DNA of 64,000 bases from JAEULH01 sp963805915 (GCA_963805915.1 CAWDWD010000007.1:372001-436000); one strand, 5' to 3'; positions 44,868 through 53,837 are shown, counted from the first letter of the stretch. Notes: generated from the sequence alone by a model not told the origin. Translations and numbers: made by a program.

Positions 44868-46280
44868 TCAACCGGCGTCCAACTCGCGGACGTCGGTTAG
44901 CCGGCCGGTCAAGGCCGCCGCCGCGGCCATCGCCGGGCTCATCAGGTGAGTCCGCCCGCCGCGGCCCTGGCGGCCCTCGAAGTTCCGGTTGGACGTGGAC
45001 GCGCAGCGCTCGCCCGGTTCGAGCCGGTCGGCGTTCATCGCCAGGCACATGGAGCATCCGGGCTCGCGCCACTCGAAGCCGGCGTCGATGAACACGCGGT
45101 GAAGCCCTTCGGCTTCGGCCATCTGTTTGACGAGGCCGGAACCAGGCACGACCATGGCGCCGACGCTGGCGGCCACCTTGCGGCCGCGGACCACGGCGGC
45201 CGCGTCGCGAAGATCCTCGATCCGGCCGTTGGTACATGAGCCGATGAACACGCGGTCGATCCGCACCTCGCGCATCGGCGTGCCCGCCTCCAGGCCCATG
45301 TAGGCGAGCGAACGCAGCATCGCCGCGCGGCGATCGGCGTCGGCGACCTCGCCCGGAACCGGCACCGCGCCGGTGATCGGGACGACGTCCTGCGGACTCG
45401 TGCCCCAGGTGACCTGTGGAATGATCGCGGCGGCGTCGAGGTGAACCTCGCTGTCGTAGCGGGCGCCGGGATCGGACGGCAGGGTCCGCCAATAGGCGAC
45501 GGCGGCGTCCCAAGCCGCGCCGGCCGGCGCCATCGCCCTGCCTTTGAGATAGGCGAAGGTCGTCTCATCGGGGGCGATCAGCCCGGCGCGAGCGCCGGCC
45601 TCGATCGTCATGTTGCAGACCGTCATCCGGCCTTCCATGCTCAGCCCCCGAATCGCCGCGCCAGCGTATTCGATAACATAGCCGGTGCCGCCGGCGGTGC
45701 CGATCGCGCCGATGACGGCAAGCACCAGATCCTTGGCCGTTATCCCGCGCGGCAAGGCGCCGTCGATGGTGATCCGCATGTTCTTCGCCGGCTTTTGCAG
45801 CAGGGTCTGGGTCGCGAGCACGTGCTCGACCTCGGAGGTACCAATGCCGAAAGCCAGCGCGCCAAAAGCGCCGTGGGTGGCGGTGTGCAAATCGCCGCAG
45901 ACGATGGTCATGCCGGGCTGGGTGAAGCCCTGCTCCGGGCCGATGATGTGAACGATGCCCTGGCGAATGTCGTCCATCGAGAAGTACTCGATACCGAACT
46001 CGGCGCAGTTGCGCTCCAGCGTATCGACCTGGACGCGCAACTCCTCGTCAGCGATGCCGGCGGAGCGGTCGGTGGTCGGCACGTTGTGGTCGGCGACGGC
46101 GAGGCCGGCGTCGGGGCGACGCACCGTCCGGGCGGTCATCCGCAAGCCTTCAAACGCCTGCGGGCTGGTGACCTCGTGAACCAGATGCCGGTCGATGTAG
46201 AGCACGCAGGTGCCGTCTTCCTGGACATCGACGACATGCGCATCCCAGATCTTGTCGAAAAGCGTCTTGGCTTGCGCCAT
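44868..46280 (-). CDS. leuC: 3-isopropylmalate dehydratase large subunit
   Basis: A 470-residue aconitase-family subunit that holds the [4Fe-4S] cluster. Cluster cysteines are in FIGSCTNGRIEDLRDAA and EPGCSMCLAMNADRL. The early block GTCVLYIDRHLVHEVTSPQA and VCGDLHTATHGAFGALAFGI (where the usual SHT is LHT) are characteristic. It lies 53 bases after rplS, at the junction of the ribosomal/SRP block and the leucine genes, a synteny typical of alphaproteobacteria. The Ser-to-Leu variant in the SHT motif is unusual but does not remove a cluster ligand. Confidence 0.96.
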   Translation of the reverse strand: MAQAKTLFDKIWDAHVVDVQEDGTCVLYIDRHLVHEVTSPQAFEGLRMTARTVRRPDAGLAVADHNVPTTDRSAGIADEELRVQVDTLERNCAEFGIEYFSMDDIRQGIVHIIGPEQGFTQPGMTIVCGDLHTATHGAFGALAFGIGTSEVEHVLATQTLLQKPAKNMRITIDGALPRGITAKDLVLAVIGAIGTAGGTGYVIEYAGAAIRGLSMEGRMTVCNMTIEAGARAGLIAPDETTFAYLKGRAMAPAGAAWDAAVAYWRTLPSDPGARYDSEVHLDAAAIIPQVTWGTSPQDVVPITGAVPVPGEVADADRRAAMLRSLAYMGLEAGTPMREVRIDRVFIGSCTNGRIEDLRDAAAVVRGRKVAASVGAMVVPGSGLVKQMAEAEGLHRVFIDAGFEWREPGCSMCLAMNADRLEPGERCASTSNRNFEGRQGRGGRTHLMSPAMAAAAALTGRLTDVRELDAG

Positions 46281-46333
46281 GGCTGAGCCTACTCCCCGGC
46301 CACCCCGGGCCGGCCGGGGATCGCCGCGCTGAT

Positions 46334-46807
46334 TTATTCCGACGCCGCGACCGCCGCGGCGGCGGCCTTCTCCTTAGCGGCCGCCACGGTGCGCTGCTTC
46401 TCGCGGGTCGCCGTATCGCGCTCATCCTGTGCGACCTTGGCGGCAAAACCGTCGGTCTTTTCGGAGATGCGCGCGCGTTTGCCGCGCAAGGCGCGGAGAT
46501 AGTAGAGCTTGGCCCGCCGCACATCGCCGCGGCGCACGACCTCGATGTCGGCGACGTTCGGCGAATACAGCGGGAAGACCCGTTCGACCCCCTCTCCATA
46601 GGAAATCTTGCGCACGGTGAAGGCCGAGTTCAGGCCGCGATTGCGCCGAGCAATGCATACGCCCTCGAACGCCTGGATCCGCTCGCGCGAGCCCTCGACC
46701 ACCTTGACCTTGACCCTGACGGTGTCGCCGGGGGCGAAGTATGGCGCCGTCCGCCCGGCGGTCAGCGCCGCGATTTGCTCTTGTTCGAGCGCTTGAATCA
46801 TGTTCAT
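46334..46807 (-). CDS. rplS: 50S ribosomal protein L19
   Basis: A 157-residue L19, found at the interface of the two ribosomal subunits. The family core runs from FAPGDTVRVKVKVVEGSRER through FEGVCIARRNRGLNSAFTVR to RAKLYYLRALRGKRARI. The C-terminus has an Ala/Lys-rich extension (AAAKEKAAAAAVAASE), common in alphaproteobacteria. The start MNMIQALEQEQ at 46807 is conserved. It follows trmD by 77 bases. Confidence 0.97.
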   Translation of the reverse strand: MNMIQALEQEQIAALTAGRTAPYFAPGDTVRVKVKVVEGSRERIQAFEGVCIARRNRGLNSAFTVRKISYGEGVERVFPLYSPNVADIEVVRRGDVRRAKLYYLRALRGKRARISEKTDGFAAKVAQDERDTATREKQRTVAAAKEKAAAAAVAASE

Positions 46808-46884
46808 CGCACGTCGTCCTTGTTGCTCACGGTCACATTCGGGCCAGTGCGGGCGCGCCCCGAGAACGCCGCCGACGCCAGCTC

Positions 46885-47628
46885 TTATCGATCGATGCCG
46901 GCGTGGCGGGCCCATAAATCGGGCCGCCGCTCACGCGTTATCCGCTCGGACTGCTCGTGCCGCCAGTTGGCGACCCGGCCGTGATGTCCCGAAGTCAGCA
47001 CCTCCGGAACGGCGAGATCGCGCCACACCCGCGGCCGGGTGTAATGCGGATACTCAAGCAACCCGCGTTCAAAACTTTCTTCCCTCAACGAGGCCGGCTC
47101 GCCGATCACCCCCGACAATAAACGCACGCACGCATCTATCAGGGCGAGAGCCGCGATCTCCCCTCCCGACAACACAAAGTCGCCGAGGCTGATCTCGATC
47201 GGCCTCCGCGTCGCCAATACCCGCTCGTCGATACCCTCGTAGCGGCCGCACAGCAGAACAACGCCCGAACCGGCGGCCAGTGCTTTCACGCACGCCTGGT
47301 CGAGCGGTTGGCCGCGCGGCGTCAGGAACACCAACGGCAAGTCGGAGCCCGGCGGCAATGCCGCGGCGATTGCCGCATCGACCACGTCGGGCCGCATGAC
47401 CATGCCAGGTCCGCCGCCGAACGGCGCATCGTCGACGGTGGCATGTTTATCGCTCGCAAAGGCACGGATGTCCAACGTTTCAAGCAGCCAAAGCCGCCGC
47501 GCCAGCGCCTGGCCGGCGAGCGATGCGCCAAGGGGTCCCGGAAACATCTCCGGAAACAGGGTCAACACCCGCGCCAGCCAGCACGTCTGTGCTGTCGCGC
47601 CGGGTTGTTCCGGTTGGGTGCTTTCCAT
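46885..47628 (-). CDS. trmD: tRNA (guanine-37-N1)-methyltransferase TrmD
   Basis: A 247-residue SPOUT-family enzyme that methylates G37 of tRNAs to prevent frameshifting. The knot region reads VVLLCGRYEGIDERVLATR and ISLGDFVLSGGEIAALALID. The Asp/Arg-containing VDDAPFGGGPGMVMRPDVV and the C-terminal HHGRVANWRHEQSERITRER are diagnostic. It overlaps or abuts rimM (3 bases between). Confidence 0.97.
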   Translation of the reverse strand: MESTQPEQPGATAQTCWLARVLTLFPEMFPGPLGASLAGQALARRLWLLETLDIRAFASDKHATVDDAPFGGGPGMVMRPDVVDAAIAAALPPGSDLPLVFLTPRGQPLDQACVKALAAGSGVVLLCGRYEGIDERVLATRRPIEISLGDFVLSGGEIAALALIDACVRLLSGVIGEPASLREESFERGLLEYPHYTRPRVWRDLAVPEVLTSGHHGRVANWRHEQSERITRERRPDLWARHAGIDR

Positions 47629-47631
47629 GGC

Positions 47632-48201
47632 TCAGCTGCCCGCGTCGCCGTCCTCGGCTCGGAAATCGTCAAGTAAACCAGGCACGGCGTTGATACCGAC
47701 GCGCCCTCCATCGAGGTCGATCCACGGCACCACCGCCGCGGTAAACGGCACCATGACCGGCGCCGCGCCGGGAACCGCGATCTCCACAATCGGACCGGCG
47801 CCGAAATCGTTCACCGCAATCACCTCGCCCAGCGGCCGAACACCGTTACCCGCATTGTCGCCAACCAACTCGGCGCGCAGGCCGATGAGATCGACGTGGT
47901 AGTATTCCCCGGACTCGGGCTCCGGCAGCGCCTCGCGCGGAATGAACAGGCTAAGCCCCTTGAGCCGCTCGGCGGTGGCGCGATCGTCGATGCCTTCAAT
48001 CCGGGCGATGATCACGCCCTTGGCCATACCGGTGCGGCGGACCCGAAACCGGCGCTCGCCGCTTTCGTCGAAGAGATCGCCGTAGGCGACCACATCCTCC
48101 GGCTCCGCGGTGAAGCTGCGAATCCTGACCTCGCCGCGAATGCCGTGAGCGCCGGCGATGGCGCCGACGCGGACCATCCGTGGCCCGCGGCTACCGGCCA
48201 T
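47632..48201 (-). CDS. rimM: Ribosome maturation factor RimM
   Basis: A 189-residue RimM needed for 30S subunit maturation near S19. The N-terminal domain begins VRVGAIAGAHGIRGEVRIRS; the PRC-barrel domain has ESGEYYHVDLIGLRAELV and WIDLDGGRVGINAVPGLLDD. The ATG at 48201 is chosen; a GTG two codons upstream is possible. It lies between rpsP and trmD in the conserved operon. Confidence 0.96.
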   Translation of the reverse strand: MAGSRGPRMVRVGAIAGAHGIRGEVRIRSFTAEPEDVVAYGDLFDESGERRFRVRRTGMAKGVIIARIEGIDDRATAERLKGLSLFIPREALPEPESGEYYHVDLIGLRAELVGDNAGNGVRPLGEVIAVNDFGAGPIVEIAVPGAAPVMVPFTAAVVPWIDLDGGRVGINAVPGLLDDFRAEDGDAGS

Positions 48202-48232
48202 CAGCACGCGTGTCTCCGCCGGAACGCCGAGC

Positions 48233-48580
48233 CTAGGCGCCGGCGGGTGCCTCGGCGGCGGCCTTCAGCCGCTCCTGCGCCTTCGCCTTGGGCACCGGCT
48301 TCTTGGTCTGCTCGGCGCGCGCGCGCGGCTCCATCAGCCCGGCGGTAGCGCAAAATCTGGCCACCCGGTCGCTCGGGGTGGCGCCGACGCCGAGCCAATG
48401 GCGCAGCCGCTCCTCCTTGAGCATGATCCGGTCGGGATGGTCGCTGGCCAGCATCGGGTTGTAGGTGCCGAGCACCTCGATGAAGCGGCCGTCGCGGGGG
48501 CTGCGCGAATCCGCCACCACGATCCTGTAGAACGGCCGCTTCTTGGCGCCGCCTCTGGTTAAACGCAGTCGCAAAGCCAT
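48233..48580 (-). CDS. rpsP: 30S ribosomal protein S16
   Basis: A 115-residue S16. The start MALRLRLTRGGAKKRPFYRI and VVADSRSPRDGRFIEVLGTY are invariant family blocks; WLGVGATPSDRVARF is also typical. The C-terminus has a Lys/Ala-rich extension. It lies 49 bases after ffh. Confidence 0.98.
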   Translation of the reverse strand: MALRLRLTRGGAKKRPFYRIVVADSRSPRDGRFIEVLGTYNPMLASDHPDRIMLKEERLRHWLGVGATPSDRVARFCATAGLMEPRARAEQTKKPVPKAKAQERLKAAAEAPAGA

Positions 48581-48629
48581 GGTCTCGATTGGTCCTTTCG
48601 TGGGTTTGTCGGCTCTCGGTATCGAAACA

Positions 48630-50057
48630 TCAACGGGTCGGTGGCAGCGGCGGCATCATTCCCGGCGGAAGTCCGCCGCCGAGCAGCCCGCGCTTGCCGA
48701 GCTTACCGACCTTCTTCATCATCGCGCTCATCTGCTGGTGCTGCTTGAGCAGGCGATTGACATCGGCCACCGTACTTCCGGAACCCGCTGCGATGCGCCG
48801 CCGCCGCGAGGCGTTGAGAACCTTCGGATTGCGCCGTTCCTTGGGCGTCATCGAGAGAATGATCGCCTCCTGGCGGGCGATGACCTTATCATCGACCTTA
48901 GCGTCGGCCAGCTGTTTTTTGACCTTGGCGATCCCTGGGATCATCCCGAGCAGGCCCTTGACGTCGCCCATCTTGCGCAACTGCTTGAACTGCGCCGCCA
49001 TGTCCTCGAGGGTGAACTCGCCCTTGGCGATCTTGGCCGCCAACTGTTCGGCGTCCTCGCGTTCGATCACCTCCGAGGCGCGCTCGACCAGGCCGACGAC
49101 ATCACCCATGCCGAGAATGCGGCCGGCGATCCGCTCGGCCTGGAACGCCTCGATGGCGTCGAGCTTTTCGCCGACGCCCATGAGCTTGATCGGCATTCCG
49201 GTGACCGCGCGCATTGATAACGCCGCGCCGCCGCGCGCATCGCCATCGACACGGGTCAGCACGATGCCGGTTATGCCGACGCCTTCGTGAAACGCGCGCG
49301 CTGCGTTGACTGCGTCCTGGCCGGTCATGGCATCGGCGACCAGCAGCAATTCCAGCGGGCGGACCGCTTCCTTCACCGCCGCCGCCTCGCTCATCATCGT
49401 CTCGTCGATCGACAGCCGCCCGGCGGTGTCGAGGATGACGACGTCGAAGCCCTGCTTGCGGCCGGCCTCCATCGCCCGGAGCGCGATATCGACGGGCTGC
49501 TGGCCGGCGACGATCGGCAGAACCGCGGTGTCGGTCTGTTCGCCGAGAACGGCGAGCTGTTGCTGAGCGGCCGGGCGGTAGACGTCGAGCGAGGCCATCA
49601 GCACCCGTTTCTTGTCCCGCTTGCGCAGTCTCAGCGCGATCTTGCCTGCGGTCGTCGTCTTGCCCGAACCCTGCAGGCCGACGAGCAGGAGGGCCACCGG
49701 GGGCGTTCCGGCGAGGTTGAGCTCCGCCGCTTCGACCGCGCCCTTGCCGCCGCCTTGGCCGCCGCCCTTATCGCCATCGGCGGGCGCGCCGCCGAGCATC
49801 TCAATCAGGTAGTCGTTGACGATCTTGACGACCATCTGCCCCGGGGTGACGCTGCGCATCACGTCCTGGCCGACGGCGCGGGCGCGGACCGCGGCGACGA
49901 AATCCTTGACCACCGGCAGGGCGACATCGGCTTCGAGCAAGGCGACGCGCACCTCGCGCAGCGCCTCGTTGACGTCGGACTCCGTCAACGCCCCACGCTT
50001 GTTGAGGCGGTCAAATATTTTCCCCAGGCGATCACTCAGGTTATCGAACACGCGCAA
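48630..50057 (-). CDS. ffh: Signal recognition particle protein Ffh
   Basis: A 475-residue SRP54 GTPase that targets nascent membrane proteins to FtsY. The NG domain has the P-loop GLQGSGKTTTAGKIALRLRK, DTAGRLSIDETMM and LTRVDGDARGGAALSM. The C-terminal M domain is Met-rich (MIPGIAKVKKQLAD, LKQHQQMSAMMKKVGKLGKR). It heads the ffh-rpsP-rimM-trmD-rplS block. Confidence 0.98.
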   Translation of the reverse strand: MRVFDNLSDRLGKIFDRLNKRGALTESDVNEALREVRVALLEADVALPVVKDFVAAVRARAVGQDVMRSVTPGQMVVKIVNDYLIEMLGGAPADGDKGGGQGGGKGAVEAAELNLAGTPPVALLLVGLQGSGKTTTAGKIALRLRKRDKKRVLMASLDVYRPAAQQQLAVLGEQTDTAVLPIVAGQQPVDIALRAMEAGRKQGFDVVILDTAGRLSIDETMMSEAAAVKEAVRPLELLLVADAMTGQDAVNAARAFHEGVGITGIVLTRVDGDARGGAALSMRAVTGMPIKLMGVGEKLDAIEAFQAERIAGRILGMGDVVGLVERASEVIEREDAEQLAAKIAKGEFTLEDMAAQFKQLRKMGDVKGLLGMIPGIAKVKKQLADAKVDDKVIARQEAIILSMTPKERRNPKVLNASRRRRIAAGSGSTVADVNRLLKQHQQMSAMMKKVGKLGKRGLLGGGLPPGMMPPLPPTR

Positions 50058-50101
50058 ACCTACTCGGTGGTGTTCCCTGCCGCCGCTTCGGCAACGAAAA
50101 A

Positions 50102-50138
50102 TGAAAAAAGCCAGCTTCCGCCGGTCGCGGACTGGCTT
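50102..50138 (-). terminator. Rho-independent terminator between the GFA-like gene and ffh
   Basis: On the minus strand AAGCCAG (50138-50132) and CTGGCTT (50114-50108) form a stem around a GC-rich loop, followed directly by a T run (50109-50104). It lies about 80 bases after the stop of the GFA-like gene and about 50 bases before ffh, so it ends transcription from the former. Confidence 0.8.
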
Positions 50139-50217
50139 AGGCCACCACGTGCTCGGTAGCCGAGGATTTTATTAGGCGCGGGCCGGCGCCAAGTCAACCA
50201 GCCGCATTACTCCCGCA

Positions 50218-50727
50218 TTACTCCCGACCGTCATTCCGGGCGGCGGCGACCAAGGCGAGACGTTCGTGCCATTCGGCGAGCAACTCATCGGGATATTCAT
50301 CGAACGCCCTGTCGTTGGGTCCGATCTCGGGAACGACCCAGGACGCCTTGGAGCCGAGCATCATATGGGTGCGCTCGGGCGCTACGGGAAGATCGCTATC
50401 GATGGCCGAGGCGAAGGGATGGACAAGATCAGGCCAGCGCGGATCCCAACACCACAGCGCGCTGGCGCACTCACCGCAGAACCGGCGCTCCAGCGGACTG
50501 GTGACCGGCTTGCCGTCGACACCCTCGATGCTCGCCTGGTAGACGCGGATATGCTCATCGCCCTCGACCTGGAGCGTGGCCGACCGGCCGCCGAGGTTGA
50601 TCGCGAACCCGCCGCCCCCGGCCGTCTTCCGACAAATCGAGCAATAACACAGCGCGAACGGATACGGATGGTCCGACTCCAGCGAGAAGTGAACCGCTCC
50701 GCAGCGACAGGATCCTTCAAGCCTCAT
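50218..50727 (-). CDS. GFA-family (glutathione-dependent formaldehyde-activating-like) protein
   Basis: A 169-residue zinc protein of the GFA/CENP-V fold. Zinc-binding cysteines lie in GSCRCGAVHF, CYCSICRKTAGGGG and FCGECASALW. The true substrate of most family members is unknown, and catalysis of the formaldehyde-glutathione reaction has been questioned for the founding enzyme. Start ATG 50727 precedes RLEGSCRCG directly. A strong terminator follows. It is divergent from the gene at 50918. Confidence 0.88.
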   Translation of the reverse strand: MRLEGSCRCGAVHFSLESDHPYPFALCYCSICRKTAGGGGFAINLGGRSATLQVEGDEHIRVYQASIEGVDGKPVTSPLERRFCGECASALWCWDPRWPDLVHPFASAIDSDLPVAPERTHMMLGSKASWVVPEIGPNDRAFDEYPDELLAEWHERLALVAAARNDGRE

Positions 50728-50917
50728 CGGATCAATCTTCCCCCGGTCGTTGCCGGGCAGATGAGTTGCGTAATCCGGGGATTGCATAATCCGACATCTC
50801 GCCCGCCGCCTTAACCTCCGGCAACCTTGTCCGGCGCGCGATTGACGCGGCACGGCGCGCAGTCCTATGCAGATGGCTGAACCCAAGATCAAGCCCGCAC
50901 ATCGGAAAGCCCGCATT

Positions 50918-52036
50918 ATGACACTCGCTGCCATTATTCCCGCCGTCGCAGAACCGGATGTCGCGCTCGATCGGATGTTCGCCGGCCGGGCGCTGCTGGC
51001 GCACACCATCGAGCAGGCGCGCTTGTGCCCGCGCGTGAACGCCACCGTTGTCGTCACCGACGACGCCGTGCTCGCGCGCATCGCCCGGCAATCCGGCGCC
51101 GATGTCGTTACGGCCGCCGGCGAAGGCCACCGCGACGGTGCCGCGGCGCGCGCGGTCGGCGCGAGCGACGCCGACCAGCTTTGCGTGATCCTCGATCCGA
51201 GCCGGCCGCTGCGCACCCCCGAGATGATTGCCGTGGCGATCGACCATCTCGCGCGCCGCGCCGGCAACTCGCTGATCTCGGTTCATCCGACGGCGGACGC
51301 GCTGTGGCTGAAGGATGCGAGCGGCTTTGGCCGACTGCACGATGACGATCCGAGGCCAAGCGGTCCGCGTCCGCATCTGGCCGAAAACCGCTCGATCATC
51401 TTGACCCGCGCGGGCCAGTTACGCGAGTGGGGCCAGCCTCTCGGCGGTCACGTTGTTCTCCACGAGATCGCGCGCTCGTACGCCTTGCGGCTCGGCTCCG
51501 AGGAGGACTGGTGCGCCGGCGAGGCGCTTCATCGCCGGTTGTGGTCCGGGCGGGCGATGACGCAGCTGGCGAACATCGCTCTCCTTGTCTTCGATTTCGA
51601 CGGGGTGATGACCGACAACCGCGTGGTTGTCTTCGAGGACGGCCGCGAGGGCGTGCTGTGCAGCCGGGGGGACGGCATGGGGCTCGACCTGGTGCGCGCC
51701 GCCGGGGTCTCGATCGCGGTCATTTCCAAGGAGGGCAACCCGGTCGTCAGCGCGCGCTGCCGCAAGCTGAAGATCCCGTGCGTCCAGGGTGTCGGCGAGA
51801 AGCTGTCGGTGCTGCGTGGCCTCGCCGAGGAGCAGGGTGTCGGGTTCGACGCGATCGCCTTCATGGGCAACGACGTCAATGACCTGACCTGCATGCGCGC
51901 CGCCGCTCTGGCGATCGCGCCGGCCGACGCCGAGCCGCAGATTCTTCGCGAGGCCGGCCTCGTGACCAACGCCAGGGGCGGGTTCGGCGCGGTCCGCGAG
52001 GTCGCCGATATGCTCATCGCCGCGCGGCAAGGCTAG
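50918..52036 (+). CDS. CMP-sugar synthetase-like domain fused to KdsC-like HAD phosphatase
   Basis: A 372-residue two-domain protein. Residues 1 to ~215 resemble the NeuA/KdsB nucleotidyltransferase fold (MTLAAIIPAVAEPDV, then ARLCPRVNATVVVTDDAVLA and LCVILDPSRPLRTPEMI). The Arg/Lys-rich nucleotide loop normally following the first strand is missing. Residues ~220-372 are a KdsC-type HAD phosphatase: LLVFDFDGVMTDNRVVVFED, VISKEGNPVVSARCRKL and FMGNDVNDLTCMRAAALAIA. The phosphatase looks active; the synthetase half looks degenerate. The fusion order matches that of some CMP-sialate synthetases. The ATG at 50918 starts at the family's usual place; in-frame codons at 50867 and 50873 exist. A role in KDO or nonulosonate metabolism is inferred. 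Confidence 0.8.
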   Translation: MTLAAIIPAVAEPDVALDRMFAGRALLAHTIEQARLCPRVNATVVVTDDAVLARIARQSGADVVTAAGEGHRDGAAARAVGASDADQLCVILDPSRPLRTPEMIAVAIDHLARRAGNSLISVHPTADALWLKDASGFGRLHDDDPRPSGPRPHLAENRSIILTRAGQLREWGQPLGGHVVLHEIARSYALRLGSEEDWCAGEALHRRLWSGRAMTQLANIALLVFDFDGVMTDNRVVVFEDGREGVLCSRGDGMGLDLVRAAGVSIAVISKEGNPVVSARCRKLKIPCVQGVGEKLSVLRGLAEEQGVGFDAIAFMGNDVNDLTCMRAAALAIAPADAEPQILREAGLVTNARGGFGAVREVADMLIAARQG

Positions 52037-52098
52037 CTGTCCGCGAAGATTCGGGTGGGGTGTTCCGTTCGGCGCCGGTTGGGTATAGTTAGGCGGTC

Positions 52099-52767
52099 AT
52101 GCGCACGCTCTACCATCTTTGGCTGTCGCCGACGTGCCGCAAGGTTCGTCTGGTTCTCGGCGAAAAGAAGCTCGATCACGACGATCGAATCGAGCCGGTC
52201 TGGGAACGCCGCGATGCGTTTCTGACGATGAACCCGGCAGGCGAGGTCCCGGTCCTGGTCGAAACCGATGGTTTGATCCTGTGCGACGGGACCGCTATCG
52301 CCGAATATCTCGACGAGAGCGAACCGACGCCACCGCTCAACGGCGCAACGGCGGTCGAGCGCGCCGAGGTTCGCCGCCTCGTCGGCTGGTTCGACGGGAA
52401 GTTCAACGGCGAGGTCACCGCCAATCTGGTCGGCGAGAAGGTGGCCAAGCGCCTGATGCGAACCGGCTATCCGAGTTCGGACGCGATCCGGGCCGGGCTC
52501 AGCAACATTCGCTATCATCTCGACTACATCGGCTACCTCAGCGAGCGGCGGAATTGGCTCGCCGGCGACCGCCTGAGCCTTGCCGACATCACCGCGGCGG
52601 CGCACCTCTCGTGCGTTGACTATCTCGGTGACGTCCCGTGGGCACACAATGACAGCGCCAAGACGTGGTACGCCCGGATCAAGTCGCGGCCGTCGTTCCG
52701 CGGCATCCTGGCCGATACCGTTCCCGGTCTCGCCGCCGTCAAGGAATACGCCATCCTCGATTTTTGA
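52099..52767 (+). CDS. Glutathione S-transferase family protein
   Basis: A 222-residue GST-fold protein. The thioredoxin-like N-terminal domain starts RTLYHLWLSPTCRKVRLVLG, with a Cys in the catalytic position (SPTCRKV). NPAGEVPVLVETDGLILCDG includes the cis-Pro and the glutathione Ser/Asp region (with DGTAIAEYLDE). The helical C-terminal domain has LAGDRLSLADITAAAHLSCV. Substrate unknown. It stands alone, followed by palindromic repeats that may act as its terminator. Confidence 0.92.
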   Translation: MRTLYHLWLSPTCRKVRLVLGEKKLDHDDRIEPVWERRDAFLTMNPAGEVPVLVETDGLILCDGTAIAEYLDESEPTPPLNGATAVERAEVRRLVGWFDGKFNGEVTANLVGEKVAKRLMRTGYPSSDAIRAGLSNIRYHLDYIGYLSERRNWLAGDRLSLADITAAAHLSCVDYLGDVPWAHNDSAKTWYARIKSRPSFRGILADTVPGLAAVKEYAILDF

Positions 52768-52814
52768 GGCCGATGATGGCTTGGATGACGGACTGAACGA
52801 AACCCACTTTTATG

Positions 52815-52852
52815 GGTCATTCTGACCTATTTTCTAGGTCATTCTGACCTAT
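52815..52852. repeat. Tandem copies of the palindrome GGTCATTCTGACC
   Basis: GGTCATTCTGACCTAT occurs twice, at 52815-52830 and 52837-52852, exactly 22 bases (two helical turns) apart. Each is a near-perfect palindrome around TTC (AGGTCA-TTC-TGACCT in the second). The first is followed by TTTT. They lie in a 296-base gap between two convergent genes, so paired hairpins acting as a two-way terminator are more likely than a promoter operator. Confidence 0.65.
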
Positions 52853-52922
52853 CCGGCTTCCCGTAACCCATTGATTTTTAACATTTCTCCATTCCGGAGC
52901 GAAAAAAAACGCGTTCGGCGCG

Positions 52923-52978
52923 CGGGAAAATCGAGGCGGGAAAATCGAGGGCGCCCATCGAGGGCGCCCGAGGGCGCC
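52923..52978. repeat. Short direct repeats (CGGGAAAATCGAGG and GAGGGCGCC)
   Basis: CGGGAAAATCGAGG is present twice back to back from 52923, and the overlapping unit GAGGGCGCC is then repeated three times up to 52978. This is slippage-type simple repetition between two convergent genes. No gene or regulatory role is visible. Confidence 0.5.
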
Positions 52979-53063
52979 TTGGCCACGCCGGGATCATAGC
53001 ACATCTCGATGCCGCGAGGCATCATCACCCGCTGGACCCGATGTCCGCCGGCGGACGGGTGGT

Positions 53064-53837
53064 CTAGCGCGGGCTCGCAAGCGCGTCGAGGTTCACCCGG
53101 GCGGCGCCGGCGGCGGCGCTATCGGGCGAGGTCGCGACGATTGTTTCCCAGTCCTCGCGCGCGCCGGCCCGATCGCCACGAAGCTGGCGCAAGATCCCCC
53201 GCTCCAGCAGCGCTTCGGGGTGATGTGGCGCAAGGCCGAGCGCGCGCTCGAGATCGGTGGCCGCGGCCTCCGGTTGATCGAGCCGCCGCCGGGCGCTGGC
53301 GCGTAACGCATAGGCGTCGCTCAGGCCGGGCTCCAGGGCGATGGCCTGGTCGAGCTCGGCGACCGCCTGGTCATAATGCCCGAGCTCCGCTTCGGCGAGC
53401 GACTTGTCGATGCGCAAATTGGCGTCCTTCGGCGCGATCTCGACCGCTTTCGCCAACAGCCTGGCCGCGCGCTCGCTCGACCCGTTGAGCAGCCAGGCGC
53501 CGGCGGCCTGGTCGAAGAGCGCGGCGCGCAGGTCGATCCGATCGGCGGTGGCGGCGAGCTCCTCCAAGCGCTGCGCGCCGGCCTCGTACTTCTCCAGGCG
53601 AACCAGGGAAACCGCGGCGCAATGCCCAGCGGTCGCGGCATCTCCGCCGGCCTTGCGCTTGGCCTCGGCGCGGTCGAACGCGCGTTGCGGGTCAATGTCG
53701 GAAAGTTGCATGCATTCTCGATACCATTTTGCCGCCTCGGCGGCGGTATCGCCGGCACTGGCGATGCGCGGCAGAATGGCGAGTGCGGCCACCCCGAGCA
53801 AAACCCGGATGGGCGCCGCGGAGATGAACGGCTTCAT
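53064..53837 (-). CDS. Secreted or periplasmic TPR-repeat protein
   Basis: A 257-residue protein with an N-terminal signal segment (FISAAPIRVLLGVAALAILP, cleaved near IASAGD) and several tetratricopeptide repeats. Examples are SERAARLLAKAVEIAPKDAN, ELGHYDQAVAELDQAIALEP and PEAAATDLERALGLAPHHPE. TPR domains are protein-interaction scaffolds; the partner is unknown. The ATG at 53837 has GGAAG 8 bases upstream. It is divergent from the SDR gene. Confidence 0.85.
   Translation of the reverse strand: MKPFISAAPIRVLLGVAALAILPRIASAGDTAAEAAKWYRECMQLSDIDPQRAFDRAEAKRKAGGDAATAGHCAAVSLVRLEKYEAGAQRLEELAATADRIDLRAALFDQAAGAWLLNGSSERAARLLAKAVEIAPKDANLRIDKSLAEAELGHYDQAVAELDQAIALEPGLSDAYALRASARRRLDQPEAAATDLERALGLAPHHPEALLERGILRQLRGDRAGAREDWETIVATSPDSAAAGAARVNLDALASPR

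Noticed and set aside
50058..50217. 4.5S SRP RNA gene next to ffh
   Set aside because: The hairpin here ends in a T run and lacks the conserved GNAR tetraloop region of SRP RNA; it reads as a terminator.
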